Shown: piece by piece, positions 15,089-23,040 of the stretch
Position numbering within the stretch: position 1 is the stretch's first letter
Layout of the letters: every line of letters starts with the position of its first letter
Translations under genes and position numbers: made by a program
The notes under the pieces: model-generated
Database searches by the model: none
The model's input: the letters and a program-made list of their open reading frames with translations, nothing else
Told to the model about the DNA's origin: nothing
Source of the DNA: Lachnospiraceae bacterium
GTDB lineage: Bacteria; Bacillota; Clostridia; Lachnospirales; Lachnospiraceae
Assembly: GCA_017474455.1 (NCBI GenBank)
Contig: JAFVHP010000047.1
Location: 1 to 44,366, forward strand
DNA: 44,366 nucleotides
Reading direction: 5' to 3'

Positions 15089-15974
15089 TACATTTTTCTA
15101 CTGCCTCGGACAGGGTTTCAGGAACCTTTTCCGCAATAAACTGTTCGCGCTGGCGTCCATCGCCACCATCACGGCCTGCCTTTTCATGGTCGGCGTGTTC
15201 TATTCCATCGTGCTCAATTTCCGGCACGTGGTCCAGTCGGTGGAAGAGAACGTCTCCGTCACGGTCTTCTTTATCGACGGGACGACGGAAGACCAGATCC
15301 TGCAGCGCAAGGTCGAGATCGAGGAGCGCCCCGAAGTCGCGGACGTTACCTACATTTCGGCTGAAGAAGCCTGGGAAAGCTTCAAGGTCGACTACCTTGG
15401 CGAGTATTCCGAAGGCTTTACCGAGAACCCGCTCGAAGGCATGTCCAACCTGGAGATCAACCTGGCCGACGTTTCGCAGCAGGCCGAACTGGTCAGCTTC
15501 CTGCGTGCGCTGCCCGAAGTCAGGGAAGTCAACTATTCCTCGGTCACGGCCGAGACCCTTACCGGCGCCAACAGCGTGATCGCCTATGCTTCCATCGGCA
15601 TCGTCCTTCTTCTGTTCGCCGTTTCCGTCTTCCTGATCAGCAACACCATCGCCATGGGCATCGAGCTGCGCAAGGAAGAGATCAGCATCATGAAATATGT
15701 CGGCGGCACGGACTTCTTCGTGCGCTCGCCGTTCGTTATCGAAGGCCTTGTGATCGGCCTTGTGGGATCGGTGATCCCGCTGGTGATCCTCTATTTCTTC
15801 TACAATAAAGTCATCAGCTATGTGACCTCGCGTTTCCCGACTCTGACCAATATTCTGAATCTGCTTACGATCCATGATATTTTCCGCACACTTGTGCCTT
15901 TCTGTATTATAATCGGCGTGGCGATCGGTTTCTTCGGCAGCTGGTTTACAGTAAGGAAACATCTGCGCGTATAA
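15078..15974 (+). CDS. ftsX: cell-division protein FtsX
   Basis: The 298-residue protein has the FtsX layout: one N-terminal membrane segment (about 25-45), an extracytoplasmic domain (about 55-165, VEENVSVTVFFIDGT through VREVNYSSV), and three C-terminal membrane segments with SNTIAMGIELRKEEISIMKYVGGT between them. It partners FtsE and transmits its ATPase cycle to a hydrolase outside the membrane. The start lies inside ftsE (11-bp overlap), which implies translational coupling. The next gene encodes a coiled-coil M23 hydrolase, the usual FtsX-activated partner. Confidence 0.95.
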   Translation: MRINTFFYCLGQGFRNLFRNKLFALASIATITACLFMVGVFYSIVLNFRHVVQSVEENVSVTVFFIDGTTEDQILQRKVEIEERPEVADVTYISAEEAWESFKVDYLGEYSEGFTENPLEGMSNLEINLADVSQQAELVSFLRALPEVREVNYSSVTAETLTGANSVIAYASIGIVLLLFAVSVFLISNTIAMGIELRKEEISIMKYVGGTDFFVRSPFVIEGLVIGLVGSVIPLVILYFFYNKVISYVTSRFPTLTNILNLLTIHDIFRTLVPFCIIIGVAIGFFGSWFTVRKHLRV

Positions 15975-16026
15975 CAGGCGGCAGAGCAGGCTGGAAGAAA
16001 GAGTACGGCAAGAGGTAGCATATAAG

Positions 16027-17274
16027 TTGGAATTATTAAGGAATAAAGTAAAAAGATTCCGTTTGCGGTGTGCCCTGACAGGTACACTGCTTTTCATTTG
16101 TTTTGGCGGGCAGGCCTTAGGCAGGGCAGCCCTCCCTGTTTATGCGGAAGAGACGAACGACCTGATCAGGGAAAAGGAAGAGGGTATCAGCAAGGCCAAA
16201 GAAGAGCGCCAGCAGATCCAGAAGAACCTGACGGATGTCAAAGCAGTGAAGCAGTCGCTGGATGAGCAGAAGAACGACCTCAACCAGTACATCACTTCCC
16301 TGGACGCGCAGGTCGCCCAGATCGAGCTGAATATCGAAGCGCTGAACGAGAGCATCACCGTCAAGGAAGGCGAGATCGCCGCGACACAGATCGAACTGGA
16401 TGCCGCCATTGCCGTGCAGGAAGCCCAGTACGAGGCCATGAAGCAGCGCATCCGCTACATGTACGAGCGGGGTGACCACTACTACCTGGAGCTCATCTTC
16501 GGCGCGCTCAACTATTCCGATATCCTGAACAAAGCGGCTTATATTGAAAAACTCGAAGAATACGACCGCAACAAGCTGGAAGAATACGAGGAACAGTGCC
16601 GCATCGTCGAACTGACGAAGACGCAGCTGGAAGAAGAAAAGCAGACCCTGGAAGAGACCAGGAACAGCCTTCATCAGGAAGAAGAGGCTTTAAAGGAGAT
16701 CCGGGAAGAGAAGCAGAAGCAGCTTGAGGCACTCATGGCCCAGATCGAGGAGAAGCAGAAAGCCATCGCGGCCTATGAAGCCAGCATCGCGGCCACCAAC
16801 AACGAGATCAACGCCCTCGAAGCCGCGATCAAAGCCGAAAGAGCCCGGCTGGCCGAAGCCAACAGGCCGCACTACGACGGCGGCATGTTCCGCTGGCCCT
16901 GCCCTTCGACCACCTATATCACCGACGAATACGGCTGGCGAGTCCACCCGATCTTCGGCGACAGGCGCTTTCATTCCGGCCTCGACATCGGCGCCGGATA
17001 CGGCGCGTCCATCGTGGCCGCCTACAGGGGCACCGTCGTAGCCGCCGCCTACAGTTCCTCCATGGGCAATTACATCATGATCGACCACGGCGACGACCTC
17101 TATACGATCTACATGCACTGCTCCAAGCTGCAGGTCTCGACGGGACAGTCCGTCTCGGCCGGCCAGCAGATCGGCCTCGTAGGCAGCACCGGCAACTCGA
17201 CCGGTCCCCACCTCCACTTCGGTGTCAGGAAGAACGGCGCCTACGTAAGCCCGTGGGGCTACCTCGGCAGATAA
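16027..17274 (+). CDS. coiled-coil M23 peptidoglycan hydrolase (EnvC/PcsB-like)
   Basis: The 415-residue protein has a signal peptide cleaved near residue 40 (PVYA-EE). A long coiled coil rich in Glu, Lys and Gln follows (about 42-285). A C-terminal M23/LytM domain carries its zinc motifs intact: His316 and Asp320 in HSGLDIG, and His395-x-His397 in HLHFG. FtsX binds the coiled coil of such proteins in characterised systems. The gene directly follows ftsX, supporting this as the hydrolase activated at the septum. The zinc site predicts an active endopeptidase, unlike degenerate EnvC. The start is taken as TTG at 16027 with a weak AGAGG upstream; no ATG is available before the signal peptide. 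Confidence 0.88.
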   Translation: MELLRNKVKRFRLRCALTGTLLFICFGGQALGRAALPVYAEETNDLIREKEEGISKAKEERQQIQKNLTDVKAVKQSLDEQKNDLNQYITSLDAQVAQIELNIEALNESITVKEGEIAATQIELDAAIAVQEAQYEAMKQRIRYMYERGDHYYLELIFGALNYSDILNKAAYIEKLEEYDRNKLEEYEEQCRIVELTKTQLEEEKQTLEETRNSLHQEEEALKEIREEKQKQLEALMAQIEEKQKAIAAYEASIAATNNEINALEAAIKAERARLAEANRPHYDGGMFRWPCPSTTYITDEYGWRVHPIFGDRRFHSGLDIGAGYGASIVAAYRGTVVAAAYSSSMGNYIMIDHGDDLYTIYMHCSKLQVSTGQSVSAGQQIGLVGSTGNSTGPHLHFGVRKNGAYVSPWGYLGR

Positions 17275-17290
17275 AAATACGGCACAAAGA

Positions 17291-17368
17291 ACAGATCCAC
17301 AGAACAGAGCCACGAAATAGATCCACGGAACAGATCCATAGAACCGATCCACGGAACAGAGGATAAGA
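17291..17368. repeat. 13-bp tandem repeat, six units
   Basis: Six consecutive 13-mers, consensus ACAGATCCACGGA, fill most of the spacer between the M23 and S41 genes. The last unit has diverged and runs into the ctpA ribosome site (AGGACAGGA). Confidence 0.85.
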
Positions 17369-17381
17369 ACAGGACAGGAAA

Positions 17382-18752
17382 ATGGAAAACAACATCAACG
17401 ATACATACCAGAATTACAGCGAACAGGTCATGGAAGAAGTACAGCCTGCGGCACCTGCTGCGGCACCGGCCCAAAAGCAGCCTTCCCGCGGACGCACTCT
17501 GGCGGGCGGCATCATCATCGGCTTTCTGGCCGGCGTGCTGGTGGCAGGCGGTTTATTTGCCTACGGCAAGCTTAGCGTAAACGCCACCGAAGGGACACAG
17601 GGGAACGCGTCCTACCTGGGCGAGGCTGACAATATAGCAAACTCGCTCTTTTCCTCATACCGGTTCGGCAAGTCCGGTGACAGGGAAAGCGCCGTCAATG
17701 CGGAATCCGAAGCCAAACTCATGCTGCTCGAGCAGTTCATCGACCAGTACTATTACGACGAAGTCAGCGTCGAGACCAAGCAGGAAGGCATGTACAAAGG
17801 CCTTGTAGCCTCGCTGGGCGATGTTTATTCCGAATACTACACTGTCGAGGAGATGAAGGAACTGACCGAAGAGCTCACCGGCACTTACTGCGGAATCGGC
17901 GCTTATGTCAGTGAGGAGAAGGACAGCGACTACTGCGCCATCTCCGGTATTATCAAAGGTACTCCTGCGGAAGCGGCGGGCCTAATCTCCGGCGACATCA
18001 TCTACGAAGTAGACGGTGAGAACATGCGCGGCCTGGAGCTCCATGAAGTCGTCAAGCGCATCAAAGGCGAGGAAGGCACCGTCGTCCATATCGTCTTTAT
18101 CCGTAACGGCGAAAACATCGAAGTCGACCTGACCAGGGCCATGATCGACGCCCCTTCCGTTTCTTCGGAAATGCTGGACGACGGCATCGGCTACCTCCAG
18201 ATCACCGGTTTCGACGAAGTCACGACCGGCCAGTTCGAGACCGAGTACTCCGCCCTGAAGGAAGCCGGCATGAAGGCCATGATCCTCGACCTGCGCGACA
18301 ACCCGGGCGGCAGCGTCTCTACCGTCACCGCCATCGCGGAATACTTCCTGCCGGAAGGACTGATCTTCTATCAGCAGGATAAATACGACAAAGTCACTGA
18401 ATATAAATGCAAAGGCACTGATTTCGGCATCCCGCTGGTCGTCCTCGTCAACGAGTACTCCGCAAGCGCTTCGGAGATCCTCTCCGGCGCCATCAAGGAT
18501 GCCGGCGTCGGCACCCTCGTCGGCACAACGACTTACGGCAAGGGCGTCGTCCAGACCATGTTCTCGCTCCGCGACGGCTCCGGCCTCAAAGTCACCGTCG
18601 CCGACTACTACACCAGGAACGGCAACAACATCAACAAGATCGGCGTCGAGCCCGACGTCGAGTGTGAACTGGATACGGACCGCTACCTCGAAGAGGGATA
18701 CGATTCCCAGCTCGAGAAGGCAAAGGAGATCATTCTGGAGCAGCTGCAGTGA
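17382..18752 (+). CDS. ctpA: S41 C-terminal processing peptidase (CtpA/Prc type)
   Basis: The 456-residue protein has a cytoplasmic start with a Pro/Ala stretch, one membrane segment (about 40-61), a PDZ domain (about 160-245) and an S41 protease domain. The catalytic pair is Ser362 in SASASE and Lys387 in TTYGKG, the 25-residue spacing typical of the family. It faces outside and trims C-termini of envelope proteins. In several bacteria CtpA enzymes control peptidoglycan hydrolases, which makes the M23 protein encoded just upstream a candidate client. Co-transcription with ftsEX is likely, although a 13-bp repeat tract separates the genes. Its stop overlaps the next start (GTGA). Confidence 0.92.
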   Translation: MENNINDTYQNYSEQVMEEVQPAAPAAAPAQKQPSRGRTLAGGIIIGFLAGVLVAGGLFAYGKLSVNATEGTQGNASYLGEADNIANSLFSSYRFGKSGDRESAVNAESEAKLMLLEQFIDQYYYDEVSVETKQEGMYKGLVASLGDVYSEYYTVEEMKELTEELTGTYCGIGAYVSEEKDSDYCAISGIIKGTPAEAAGLISGDIIYEVDGENMRGLELHEVVKRIKGEEGTVVHIVFIRNGENIEVDLTRAMIDAPSVSSEMLDDGIGYLQITGFDEVTTGQFETEYSALKEAGMKAMILDLRDNPGGSVSTVTAIAEYFLPEGLIFYQQDKYDKVTEYKCKGTDFGIPLVVLVNEYSASASEILSGAIKDAGVGTLVGTTTYGKGVVQTMFSLRDGSGLKVTVADYYTRNGNNINKIGVEPDVECELDTDRYLEEGYDSQLEKAKEIILEQLQ

Positions 18753-20812
18753 TCGAAGTTCTGGTTATATTTATTTATTTGTTCGTGATCACGGCGCTGA
18801 CCGGCTGCGCCGCCGTCACACTGCTGGCAAAACTTTTAAAGATCGAAACAGGGCCTGGCTGCGGCACAGCCGGCCCTTGTTTATATCCATGCGCGGTTTT
18901 CCGCGCCCCGGCTTCCTGCTGTATGGCCGGCGGGGCAGGTTCCTGCCTGTTCCGTACCCTGGCTGCTAATTGCATGGCAGGCCTTGTCCTGTGCACGGCC
19001 TATGCCCAGTACGTCAGCCTGTTCACAGGCCTTGCCCGCTTTTCCGTACAGATCCCTCTGTGGATCATTGCCGCGGCCGGCGCCGCAGGGCAGTGCAGGC
19101 AGCATAAAACGTACAGGCAGCGTAAACAGTACAGGCAGTATAAGCAGAGCAGGGCTTTGCCCGGCACGCCGGACAGCACCGGGAATGTCGGACAGCAGCA
19201 GGCCGGCAGCTGCCGGAACGGCTCCCGGAGCCTGCTGATCCCCGCTGCCGCGTTCATCCTTCTCACGCTGATCTTTGCCTACGGGACATCCCGCGGGATC
19301 ACACATACGGATACCGGCCTTTACCATGCCCAGAGCATACGCTGGACCATGGAGTACGGGACTGTCCCCGGACTGGCCAACCTCCACCTGCGCCTTGGCT
19401 ACAATAGCGCGGCCTTTCCGCTGACGGCGCTGTTTTCCTTCACGCCGGCCGCAGAGGCCGCCGGCCCATTCCACGGTGTCGGCGGGTTTATGGCACTGCT
19501 CCTTGCTGTCGAATGCTTTTTCGGACTGGCGGACCACATGACGCGTCATTATCTGAACAAAGCCCGGGCCGGGGCTGCGGTCTTTTTCTCGGATCTTTGC
19601 CGCCTCGCGGCGCTCTATTACCTTTATGCCATCTTTGACGAGATGATCTCGCCGGCGTCGGATTATTTCATGTGCATCGGCGCGTTTTACCTGGTTATCC
19701 GTTTCTTTGCCATTATTGAGGACAGCGGGACGATCGGCCTGCCTGCAAGATTCTCTGCCGGCAGGGACGGGAACTTGGCGGGAACAGGCGCAGCAGGCGC
19801 TTTCAGCGTTCCGGTCCTTCTCTCCTGCGCGCTGCTGTCCCTTTACAGCGTTTTCCTCGTCAGTATCAAGCTCTCCGCGGCTATGCTGGTGCTGCTCGCC
19901 TTCTATACGCTTTACCTGATCCTGCGGCAGCGGGACAAGAAAGCCCGCAGGATCGTTATCCTGCTTCTCACTGGTATCCTGATCATCCTGCCGTTCATAC
20001 TGCGGAACATCATTCTGACGGGCTACATTCTGTATCCCTTCCCGCAGATCGACCTGTTCAGCTTTGATTTCAAGGTGCCCTGGGGCGACGCGATGTACGA
20101 CCAGCTGGAGATCTCCGTTTGGGGCAGGGGCTACACCGATGTCCTGCAGCATGACATGTCGGTCAGCGGCTGGTTCCCGGCATGGTTCGCCGGCATCGGC
20201 ACTCTGAACCGGGGCCTTTTTCTGCTGGATCTTGCCGCCGCCATACTCAGCCCCGTCCTGCTTCTTTTCAAAAAGAACCGGAGACCTGCCCTGTGGTGCG
20301 CGTATCTTGCCCTTGCCGCTTCTTTTGTTTACTGGTTCTTCAGCGCGCCGCTGATCCGGTACGGCTGCGTTTTCGTCTATCTGCTGGCGGCTTTCTTCGC
20401 CGGCCTGATATTGAGGACTTGCTTGGAAGCCGGAGCGGCCGCTGATGCCGCTCGGGCTGCTGAGGCTGCCGGAGTCGAGGAGGAAAGCAGACCGGGCAGC
20501 AGATCGGACAGCGCTGTTGCAAAACTGGCCCATGCAGTTCCGGCCGCCTTTGCCGTGATCGCCATCCTTTTTGTCTGCTATAAGAGCGTCATGCTCGTCA
20601 GGGAGCAGGCCGGCGTATTTTCTCAGCCTTACTGGGTCTGGCAGAAGGACTATGATACTAACGACGTGACCGCGTATGAGATCGACGGCCACACCTTTTA
20701 CTATGCCGACGACGGCGGATCCGCCGGCTATTATGCTTTTCCTTCCTCACCGCAGAAAGCACAGATCGAGTTCCGCGGCGACACGCTGAAGGAAGGGTTC
20801 AGGCACAAATAA
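18749..20812 (+). CDS. LIC_10190-like polytopic membrane protein
   Basis: This 687-residue protein has about twelve or more hydrophobic segments. The stretch THTDTGLYHAQSIRWTMEYG with VPGLANLHLRLGYNSAAF resembles LIC_10190-family membrane proteins, which look like lipid-linked-sugar (GT-C fold) glycosyltransferases; the Asp of HTDTGLYH sits where such enzymes keep an acidic catalytic residue. The similarity is recalled and not searched. Odd features are an unusually Cys-rich N-terminal region (residues 19-80) and two low-complexity cytoplasmic or loop stretches (about 112-160, with YRQ/KQ repeats, and 563-600, Ala-rich). It starts at GTG overlapping the ctpA stop, with GGAG upstream, so it belongs to the same transcript. 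Confidence 0.6.
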   Translation: MIEVLVIFIYLFVITALTGCAAVTLLAKLLKIETGPGCGTAGPCLYPCAVFRAPASCCMAGGAGSCLFRTLAANCMAGLVLCTAYAQYVSLFTGLARFSVQIPLWIIAAAGAAGQCRQHKTYRQRKQYRQYKQSRALPGTPDSTGNVGQQQAGSCRNGSRSLLIPAAAFILLTLIFAYGTSRGITHTDTGLYHAQSIRWTMEYGTVPGLANLHLRLGYNSAAFPLTALFSFTPAAEAAGPFHGVGGFMALLLAVECFFGLADHMTRHYLNKARAGAAVFFSDLCRLAALYYLYAIFDEMISPASDYFMCIGAFYLVIRFFAIIEDSGTIGLPARFSAGRDGNLAGTGAAGAFSVPVLLSCALLSLYSVFLVSIKLSAAMLVLLAFYTLYLILRQRDKKARRIVILLLTGILIILPFILRNIILTGYILYPFPQIDLFSFDFKVPWGDAMYDQLEISVWGRGYTDVLQHDMSVSGWFPAWFAGIGTLNRGLFLLDLAAAILSPVLLLFKKNRRPALWCAYLALAASFVYWFFSAPLIRYGCVFVYLLAAFFAGLILRTCLEAGAAADAARAAEAAGVEEESRPGSRSDSAVAKLAHAVPAAFAVIAILFVCYKSVMLVREQAGVFSQPYWVWQKDYDTNDVTAYEIDGHTFYYADDGGSAGYYAFPSSPQKAQIEFRGDTLKEGFRHK

Positions 20813-20814
20813 TC

Positions 20815-21224
20815 TGGCTCCCTGCAAAGTGCAAAAAGCAAGTTAGGGGGAGCCATACTCGTGGGGTTCGTGGCTCCCTGCAGAGGGCAAAAAGCAAGTT
20901 AGGGGGAGCCAGAAATCAAAGCACCTGGCTCCCTGCAAAGTGCAAAAGCAAGTTAGGGGGAGCCAGAAAGCCAAAGCACCTGGCTCCCTGCAAGGACAAA
21001 AAGCAAGTTAGGGGGAGCCAGAAAGCCAAAGCACCTGGCTCCCTGTAAGGGCAAAAAGCAAGTTAGGGGGAGCCAGAAATCAAAGCACCTGGCTCCCTGC
21101 AAAGGGCAAATGCAAGATAAGGGGAGCCAAAAAGCCAAAGCACCTGGCTCCCTGCAAAGTGAAAAAGCAAGTTAGGGGGAGCCAGAATAAGGGAGCCAAA
21201 ATAAGTGGAGCCAAAATAAGGGAG
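20815..21224. repeat. array of seven 40-41-bp hairpins with conserved spacers
   Basis: Units start at 20815, 20871, 20926, 20981, 21036, 21090 and 21145. Each begins TGGCTCCCT and ends with GGGAGCCA (8-bp stem) around a conserved AAGCAAGTTAG-type interior. Spacers of 14-15 bp read GAAAGCCAAAGCACC or a close variant, except the first. Degenerate half-units (GGGAGCCAAAATAA) follow to about 21224. The whole array lies between the membrane protein and the small Cys protein. Confidence 0.92.
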
Positions 21225-21299
21225 GCCGGAAACCGGCAAACGTAATAAGAAGTTTAACAAGAAGCGGTAAGCAAGAAACCGAAAGCAGGTAAATAATAC

Positions 21300-21485
21300 A
21301 TGAATTGTGACGACTGCGCATATTACGCGTACGATGAAGAATACGAGGACTACCTCTGCACCGTGGACATGGACGAAGACGACCTGGCGAGGCTCATGCA
21401 GCAGGAGGGTCCGGGCAGGCACCAGCGCTGTCCTTACTGGGTGAACGGCGACGAGTATGCCGTCGTCCGGCACCAGGCGTTCTGA
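21300..21485 (+). CDS. DUF6472-like small cysteine protein
   Basis: The 61-residue protein is acidic and has the pattern CDDCAYYAYDEEYEDYLC followed by RCPYW, giving four cysteines (3, 6, 18, 44) in a C-x2-C ... C ... C arrangement suited to a metal site. I recognise it as similar to the DUF6472 mini-proteins of Lachnospiraceae, whose function is unknown. The ribosome site is weak (AGG seven or more bases upstream). It lies right after the hairpin array and ends before the promoter of the SPFH gene, so it is probably transcribed separately from the latter. The family call is by resemblance only. Confidence 0.65.
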   Translation: MNCDDCAYYAYDEEYEDYLCTVDMDEDDLARLMQQEGPGRHQRCPYWVNGDEYAVVRHQAF

Positions 21486-21497
21486 GAGCTCATAATT

Positions 21498-21526
21498 TTG
21501 CGATTCTGCGCCAATAAGCGTATAAT
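21498..21526 (+). promoter_or_regulatory. promoter of the SPFH/zinc-ribbon gene
   Basis: TTGCGA (21498-21503) and a perfect TATAAT (21521-21526) are 17 bases apart. The leader of about 135 bp to the ATG at 21667 is GC-rich. Confidence 0.75.
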
Positions 21527-21666
21527 ATTTAGTGACGTCCGGCTGTCCGGCGAGGGGTCGTACGGGACAGCGGCAAAAGCAACAGCGGCAACATTTCGGA
21601 CCGGTGCGGTAGCACGGTCGATTTAGCAAAAACCAGTTTAGTCAGCGCAATCGGGAGGAGAAGATT

Positions 21667-22959
21667 ATGGGACTTATAGCGGCTGCATTGGGTTCGGCTG
21701 GCGGCGTACTTGCCGATCAGTACCGTGAGTATTTCTATTGTGATGCTCTGGATGCAAATACCCTGGTGACCAAGGGCAAACACCGCTCCGGCGGCAGAAG
21801 CACCAACACAAAGGGCAGCGACAACATCATTACCAACGGCTCCGTCATCGCCGTCAACGAAGGACAGTGCATGATCATCGTAGACCAGGGCGAGATCGCC
21901 GAAGTCTGCGCGGAAGCCGGTGAATTCACATACGATACTTCCAAGGAACCTTCGATCTTCTACGGCGGTCTTGGCAAGGGTATCCTGGAAAGCTTCAAGA
22001 CCTTCGCAAGGCATGTCACCTTCGGCGGCGACACCGGCAGGGATCAGAGGATCTATTTCTTCAATATCAAGGAGATTGTAGGCAACAAGTACGGCACAGC
22101 CAATCCGGTGCCTTTCCGCGTTGTCTATCCCAACATCAACCTGGATACCGAGATTTCCATCAAGTGCTTTGGCGAATATTCCTACAAGATCGACGACCCG
22201 ATCCTTTTCTATAAGAACGTCTGCGGCAATGTGACCGAGGACTACACAAGGGATAAGATCGATTCCCAGTTAAAGAGCGAACTGCTCACAGCACTGCAGC
22301 CCACTTTCGCGAAGATCTCCGATATGGGTATTCGCTACAGCTCATTGCCCGCGCACACCGATGATATCGCGAACGCGCTCAACGAAGTGCTTTCCGAATC
22401 CTGGGGCAAGAAGAGAGGCATCATCGTTTCTTCCTTCGGTGTAAGCTCCGTTTCCGCCAACGAAGAAGACGAGAAGAGGATCAAAGAGCTGCAGAACAAC
22501 GCTGCTCTGCGTGATCCCAACATGGCAGCCGCACAGCTCGCCGGTGCTACCGCACAGGCAATGCAGACCGCGGCAGCCAACGAGAACGGCGCAATGATGG
22601 CCTTCGCAGGCATGAACATGGCCGGCGCTACAGGCGGCGCGAACGTCCAGGGCCTCTTCGCCCAGGGCGCAGCCAACCAGGCTGCCGCAGCAGCAGCCGC
22701 ACCTGCCGGATGGACCTGCCCGAGCTGCGGCCAGACCGGCAACACCGGCAAGTTCTGCTCCAACTGCGGAGCAGCCCAGCCCGCACCCGCGGAAGCCTGG
22801 ACCTGCCCGAACTGCGGCCAGGAAGGCAATACCGGCAAGTTCTGCTCCAACTGCGGAACAGCGAAGCCCGCTCCCGCTGCCGGATGGACCTGCCCGAACT
22901 GCGGCCAGACCGGCAACACCGGCAAGTTCTGCTCCAACTGCGGAACAGCCAGACCGTAA
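21667..22959 (+). CDS. SPFH-domain protein with three C-terminal zinc ribbons (YdjI-like)
   Basis: The 430-residue protein has an N-terminal region often annotated as virion-core-like SPFH (MGLIAAALGSAGGVLADQYR; NITNGSVIAVNEGQCMIIV-type strands; GEYSYKIDDPILFYKNV near 175-190). An Ala/Gln/Met-rich stretch (280-345) leads to three near-identical 29-residue zinc ribbons beginning at W349, W378 and W407, each CPxCG ... CSNCG. B. subtilis YdjI, a membrane-stress protein of the ydjFGHI operon, has this architecture with fewer ribbons. GGAGGAGA precedes the ATG. A terminator follows, so much of its transcript is probably monocistronic, with read-through into the YdjG-like gene. No PspA or TPM-domain gene is seen in the window. 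Confidence 0.85.
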   Translation: MGLIAAALGSAGGVLADQYREYFYCDALDANTLVTKGKHRSGGRSTNTKGSDNIITNGSVIAVNEGQCMIIVDQGEIAEVCAEAGEFTYDTSKEPSIFYGGLGKGILESFKTFARHVTFGGDTGRDQRIYFFNIKEIVGNKYGTANPVPFRVVYPNINLDTEISIKCFGEYSYKIDDPILFYKNVCGNVTEDYTRDKIDSQLKSELLTALQPTFAKISDMGIRYSSLPAHTDDIANALNEVLSESWGKKRGIIVSSFGVSSVSANEEDEKRIKELQNNAALRDPNMAAAQLAGATAQAMQTAAANENGAMMAFAGMNMAGATGGANVQGLFAQGAANQAAAAAAAPAGWTCPSCGQTGNTGKFCSNCGAAQPAPAEAWTCPNCGQEGNTGKFCSNCGTAKPAPAAGWTCPNCGQTGNTGKFCSNCGTARP

Positions 22960-22979
22960 TCAAAGCTTAACTGTTCAGG

Positions 22980-23014
22980 CTGCCCCTGCACCCAATGGCT
23001 GCAGGGGCAGTTTT
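22980..23014 (+). terminator. terminator after the SPFH gene
   Basis: CTGCCCCTGCA (22980-22990) pairs exactly with TGCAGGGGCAG (23000-23010), followed by TTTT. The next ATG is only 27 bases further on, so partial read-through is likely. Confidence 0.85.
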
Positions 23015-23040
23015 GCAATTTTCATTTCCGGGGTTAAGAG

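Noticed and set aside
14709-16097. 462-codon minus-strand open frame
   Set aside because: It lies opposite the well-supported ftsE tail, ftsX and the M23 gene. Its product is His/Arg/Asp-biased with no recognisable domain, as expected from the antisense of GC-rich coding DNA.
18881-20692. 603-codon minus-strand open frame
   Set aside because: It is antisense to the LIC_10190-like membrane protein, which has proper start, coupling to ctpA and membrane segments. The antisense product is Arg/Gln/Gly-rich without domains.
20815-21184. CRISPR array
   Set aside because: The stretches between the palindromic units are nearly identical to each other, whereas CRISPR spacers are unique. No cas gene is in the window.
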